Below are positions 61,066 to 64,000 of a stretch of DNA of 64,000 bases, piece after piece. A program made the position numbers and the translations under genes. The DNA comes from CALGFI01 sp963786805. Lineage in GTDB: Bacteria; Actinomycetota; UBA4738; HRBIN12. The DNA is taken from contig CAWBAK010000006.1 of NCBI GenBank assembly GCA_963786805.1, positions 62,001-126,000 on the forward strand, in the 5' to 3' direction. Each line of letters begins with the position of its first letter. The first letter of the stretch is position 1. A model generated the notes under the pieces. It saw only the letters and a list, made by a program, of their open reading frames with translations. It searched no databases and had not been told where the DNA came from.

Positions 61066-62292
61066 TCACATCATGTGAACGGGCTTGGACTCCTGCGCCT
61101 CCAGGAACTGCCGGATGCCGATGGCCGCCGCCGCTCCTTCGCCGACGGCGGAGGCGAGCTGCTTCGTCGATCCCGAACGAACGTCGCCGGCCGCGAACAC
61201 GCCGGGCACGTTGGTCATCATCCCCATCCCCGTCAGGATCAGGCCGCGGTCGTCCAGGTCGACGACGCCCTTGACGAAGTCAGTGTTCGGATCGAGACCG
61301 ATGAACACGAAACACGCGGCGGGATGGAGCTCCTCGACCTCGCCCGACTCCCGGTCCTTCAGCTCGATGGCGCCGAGCTTGCCGCTGCCGTCGTCCTTCG
61401 CGCGGAACCCGACGATCTCCCGGTTGAACAGGACCTCCATCCGGTCGTCCATGTTCACCTTGTCCTGCAGGAGCTTGTTCGCCGTCAACCGATCGCCTCG
61501 CTGGACGATCGTCACCTTGTCGACGAACTGCGTGAGGAACAGGCCCTCCTCGAGAGCGCTGTTGCCGCCGCCGAGGACGACGAGCTGCGACGCGCCCTTG
61601 TAGAACGGGCCGTCACACGTGGCGCAGAAATGGATCCCGGCGCCGATCAGATCCTCCTCGCCTTCGGCGCCGGTCCGCCGGTAGGTGGAACCCGTGGCGA
61701 TGAGGGCCGCGCGGCCGTGATAGTGGTCGCCGGTCGCGGCCTCGACATCCACCTGCTCGCCCTCACCCTCGCTCTCGATCTGCACGACGGAGACGGCCTG
61801 CAGCATCTCGACGCCGTACTTCTGGGCTTGCTGCACGATCCGATCGGCCAGGTCGGCGCCCCCGATGCCCTCGGGGAACCCCGGGTAGTTGTCGAGGCGC
61901 TCGGTCACGCCGGCCTGCCCGCCGAGGCCCTTGCTGTCGATCACGAGGGTCTGCAGGTTCTCGCGCGCGGCATAGATCGACGTGGTGAGGCCGGCCGGAC
62001 CGCCGCCGATCACGATCAGGTCGTACACGTGCATCATCGCCGAACGCTCGAGCCCGATCTTCTCGGCGAGCTCCTCGTTCGTGGGTTCGGACAGGTGCGA
62101 TTCGTCCGGGAAGACGATCGTCGGGATGATGTTGTTGCCGTTGTTGCGCTCTTGGACGACGCGGACGCCGTCGGGATCGGTCTCGATGTCGTGCCACTCG
62201 AACGGGACCCGCTGGTCACCGAGGAAGCGTTTCGCGCGCCGGCAGTCGGGGCACCAGCTGGCGCCGTAGACCTTGATCGTGTCCACCATCAC
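61066..62292 (-). CDS. Glutaredoxin-thioredoxin reductase fusion protein
   Basis: A 408-residue protein. Residues 1-85 form a glutaredoxin-like domain with redox motif WCPDC (Cys14, Cys17) and a NIIPTIVFPDES cis-Pro region. From about residue 92 it is a low-molecular-weight thioredoxin reductase: FAD site IGGGPAGLTTSIYAAREN, active cysteines FCATCDG (Cys223, Cys226), NADPH site VLGGGNSALEEG and C-terminal FAAGDVRSGSTKQLASAVGEGA. Such Grx-TrxR fusions occur in Actinobacteria and a few others, letting the reductase feed electrons directly to its own glutaredoxin-like domain, perhaps using mycothiol-linked targets. It uses NADPH in the cytosol. Confidence 0.93.
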   Translation of the reverse strand: MMVDTIKVYGASWCPDCRRAKRFLGDQRVPFEWHDIETDPDGVRVVQERNNGNNIIPTIVFPDESHLSEPTNEELAEKIGLERSAMMHVYDLIVIGGGPAGLTTSIYAARENLQTLVIDSKGLGGQAGVTERLDNYPGFPEGIGGADLADRIVQQAQKYGVEMLQAVSVVQIESEGEGEQVDVEAATGDHYHGRAALIATGSTYRRTGAEGEEDLIGAGIHFCATCDGPFYKGASQLVVLGGGNSALEEGLFLTQFVDKVTIVQRGDRLTANKLLQDKVNMDDRMEVLFNREIVGFRAKDDGSGKLGAIELKDRESGEVEELHPAACFVFIGLDPNTDFVKGVVDLDDRGLILTGMGMMTNVPGVFAAGDVRSGSTKQLASAVGEGAAAAIGIRQFLEAQESKPVHMM

Positions 62293-62421
62293 GTGACCCC
62301 TTTCGAGCGGTTCCGCGGAACACCGAGTGAACCGCGCCCGGAGCGTTGCACGTCCACAGACGTACCGCCACCGCCGGCGAGGAGCGCATCACTCCTCGGA
62401 TGGTTCACACTGTCGGGCGCC

Positions 62422-63081
62422 ATGGCGGACCCGCTGCTCGCCCCGTCGATCCTTTCGGCCGACTACGCCCGTCTGGCCGAGGAGATCGCCCGCGTTCGTC
62501 CGGCGTCGGACTGGCTCCACGTCGACCTGATGGACGGCCACTTCGTGCCAAACCTGTCGATCGGCCCGCCCGTGGTGGACTCGATCCGGCGTCACACCGA
62601 CCTGTTCCTCGACTGCCATCTGATGGTGACCGATCCGGGGATGTGGCTGGAGCCGCTCGCAGCGGCCGGTGCCAACCTGTGCAGCGTGCACGTCGAGCTC
62701 GGCGATCCGACCGCGCTGCTCGGGCGGACGCGAGAGCTCGGGATGCAGGCGGGCGTCGTCGTCGACGGCCCCACGCCGTTCGAGGTCGTCGAGCCGTACC
62801 TCGACGACCGGATCGACCTCCTGCTCGTGATGACGATCACGGCGGGGTTCGGCGGCCAGCCGTTCGTCCCCGAACATCTGGAGAAGGTTCGCCGGGCCGC
62901 GAAGCTCCGGCAACAGCACGGCGCCACGTTTCTGATCGAGGTGGATGGCGGCATCTCGCCGAAGACCGCGGGTGAGGCGGCGCGGGCCGGTGCCGACGTG
63001 CTCGTCGCGGGGAGTGCGATCTTCCTCGCGCCGGACCCGCTCGAGGCCGCACGCGAGATCCGGTCTGCGGCATCGCGCTGA
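62422..63081 (+). CDS. rpe: Ribulose-phosphate 3-epimerase
   Basis: A 219-residue TIM barrel that interconverts ribulose 5-phosphate and xylulose 5-phosphate in the pentose phosphate pathway. Family motifs: LLAPSILSADYARLAEEI, DWLHVDLMDGHFVPNLSIG, LDCHLMV, FGGQPFVPEHLEKV and IEVDGGISPKTA. The usual VNPGFGGQ is read here as TITAGFGGQ. The ATG at 62422 is used; the frame remains open upstream without family sequence. A CGAGGAG/CTCCTCG inverted repeat (62378-62398) is in its leader. Transaldolase, of the same pathway, follows 104 bases later. Confidence 0.93.
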   Translation: MADPLLAPSILSADYARLAEEIARVRPASDWLHVDLMDGHFVPNLSIGPPVVDSIRRHTDLFLDCHLMVTDPGMWLEPLAAAGANLCSVHVELGDPTALLGRTRELGMQAGVVVDGPTPFEVVEPYLDDRIDLLLVMTITAGFGGQPFVPEHLEKVRRAAKLRQQHGATFLIEVDGGISPKTAGEAARAGADVLVAGSAIFLAPDPLEAAREIRSAASR

Positions 63082-63185
63082 CCACGCGCGAGAAGGCTCT
63101 CCGCCGCCGCCGGAAACCGGTTCGACCTCTCGCGGACGGAGGACTACGGTGATGGGCTCGCCGTTGGATTGAGAGGAGCAGGCCG

Positions 63186-64000
63186 ATGGACCGCCTCCAA
63201 CAGCTCTCGGCCGCGGGGCAGAGCCCTTGGCTCGACTTCGTCCGCCGCACCCTGATCTCGAGCGGCGAGCTGCAACGGCTGATCGATGAGGCCGGCATCA
63301 CCGGCGTGACGTCGAACCCGAGCATCTTCGGCAAGGCGATCGGCGGTTCGACCGACTACGACGAGGAGGTCGTCCGGATCGCGAACGCCGGAGAGGACCA
63401 CGACGCGCTCGCGGTGTTCGAGGAGCTCGCGATCGCCGACATCCAGGCGGCCGCCGACGTCCTGCGTCCGATCTACGACGGCACCGAGGGTGCCGACGGC
63501 TTCGTGAGCTTCGAGGTCGAGCCTCGGCTGGCACGCGAAACGGATGAGACCGTCGAGGCCGCACGCCGGCTCTGGGCTCGGATCGACCGGCCGAACGTGA
63601 TGATCAAGGTCCCCGGCACGCCCGAGGGCGCCGTGGCGTTCGAGCAGCTCACGGCGGACGGCATCAACGTGAACGTGACGCTGCTCTTCGCCGTCGAGGC
63701 GTACGAACGGATCGCGGAGGCCTACGTCCGCGGGCTCGAGCGCCGCGCCGAAGCCGGCCAGCCCGTCGACCGGATCTCCTCCGTGGCGTCCTTCTTCGTG
63801 TCCCGCGTCGACTCCGCCGTCGACCCCACGTTGCCCGAGGACTCGGAGCTCCGTGGCAAGACGGCGATCGCGAACGCGAAGCTCGCCTACGACCGGTTCC
63901 GCGAGATCTTCTCCGGCGATCGCTGGGAGCCGCTCGCGGCCGCCGGCGCGAACGTCCAGCGGCCGCTGTGGGCGTCGACGTCGGCGAAGAACCCCGCGTA
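63186..64000 (+). CDS. tal: Transaldolase (truncated by the end of the window)
   Basis: The frame starts with ATG at 63186 (GAGAGGAG upstream) and is open to the last base, so the gene continues beyond the window; 271 codons are visible. It matches the longer actinobacterial transaldolase subfamily: MDRLQQLSAAGQSPWLDFVRRTLISSGEL, ITGVTSNPSIFGKAIGGS, the Schiff-base lysine K141 in MIKVPGT, INVNVTLLFAVEAYERIAEAYVRGLE and SVASFFVSRVDSAVD. It transfers dihydroxyacetone units between sugar phosphates in the pentose phosphate pathway and is likely co-regulated with the upstream rpe gene. Confidence 0.95.
   Translation, partial: MDRLQQLSAAGQSPWLDFVRRTLISSGELQRLIDEAGITGVTSNPSIFGKAIGGSTDYDEEVVRIANAGEDHDALAVFEELAIADIQAAADVLRPIYDGTEGADGFVSFEVEPRLARETDETVEAARRLWARIDRPNVMIKVPGTPEGAVAFEQLTADGINVNVTLLFAVEAYERIAEAYVRGLERRAEAGQPVDRISSVASFFVSRVDSAVDPTLPEDSELRGKTAIANAKLAYDRFREIFSGDRWEPLAAAGANVQRPLWASTSAKNPA

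Overview
This window is about 64 kb of very high-GC DNA from a member of the Actinomycetota, probably an uncultured or deep-branching lineage. The strongest markers are a WhiB-family iron-sulfur protein (51213-51494), a tandem pair of AdnA/AdnB-like helicase-nucleases (33061-39218), a GC-rich tRNA-Pro(CGG), many GTG starts, and families common in that phylum (MpaB-type oxygenase, DUF5317, PGPGW membrane protein, bacterial lysyl oxidase). Most of the window is ordinary, tightly packed chromosome. No phage, transposase, CRISPR array or replication origin was seen.

Layout. 1-7441: end of a GrpB-family gene, a creatininase-family amidohydrolase, and a five-gene peptide/nickel-type ABC importer operon. 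7438-9579: a coiled-coil protein whose end is scrambled by a 55-bp duplication, then a CaiB/BaiF CoA-transferase behind a strong hairpin. 9586-16479 (minus strand): a MoxR-type ATPase/membrane protein/VWA operon and a spermidine/putrescine-type ABC operon. 16567-22281: a broken lipoprotein, an SMP-30-like protein, a VOC protein, a UbiA-like membrane protein plus menaquinone-type methyltransferase, a HAD phosphatase, an MpaB-type oxygenase and a DUF5317 protein. 22136-28784: a signalling region with two paralogous membrane histidine kinases flanking a 27-codon peptide gene, an OmpR-type regulator with a damaged kinase gene, and two secreted acidic Asp/Asn-Ser-Gly repeat proteins. 28899-33013: PGPGW protein, DUF72 protein, metallophosphoesterase and site-2 protease. 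33061-39218: helicase-nuclease pair. 39215-46138: regulators, a methyltransferase, an MBL hydrolase, a NUDIX hydrolase, a MidA-like gene, a BNR/sialidase-like protein, and a ribbon-helix-helix repressor with its probable operator. 46196-52985: solitary nuoD, selA-selB, RidA, WhiB, NfeD-like. 53050-64000: class A PBP with PASTA domains, YqeY-like protein, phosphoesterase, lysyl oxidase, glycosyltransferase, tRNA-Pro, NlpC/P60 hydrolase behind a structured leader, a glutaredoxin-thioredoxin reductase fusion, ribulose-phosphate epimerase and transaldolase (cut by the window end).

The most unusual part is 22.9-25.5 kb. Its base composition looks clearly less GC-rich than the rest. It carries two related orphan kinases and a tiny gene with a near-perfect ribosome binding site that encodes a short hydrophobic peptide. 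Other structure not explained by genes: a family of small hairpins sharing a GCGAAGCGG loop, with one compensatory stem change; three CGATATCG palindromes in 8-bp register upstream of the ribbon-helix-helix gene; and a shared 17-bp motif upstream of both acidic-repeat genes.

Caution: at least seven genes appear frameshifted (near 7.5, 16.65, 27.46 and 27.48, 43.55, 44.44, 51.77 and 55.52 kb), and one kinase has ACG where ATG is expected. In each case the correct continuation lies in a neighbouring frame, so uncorrected sequencing indels are as likely as real gene decay. No gene-free stretch exceeds 300 bases; the longest, 23669-23919, shows no gene.
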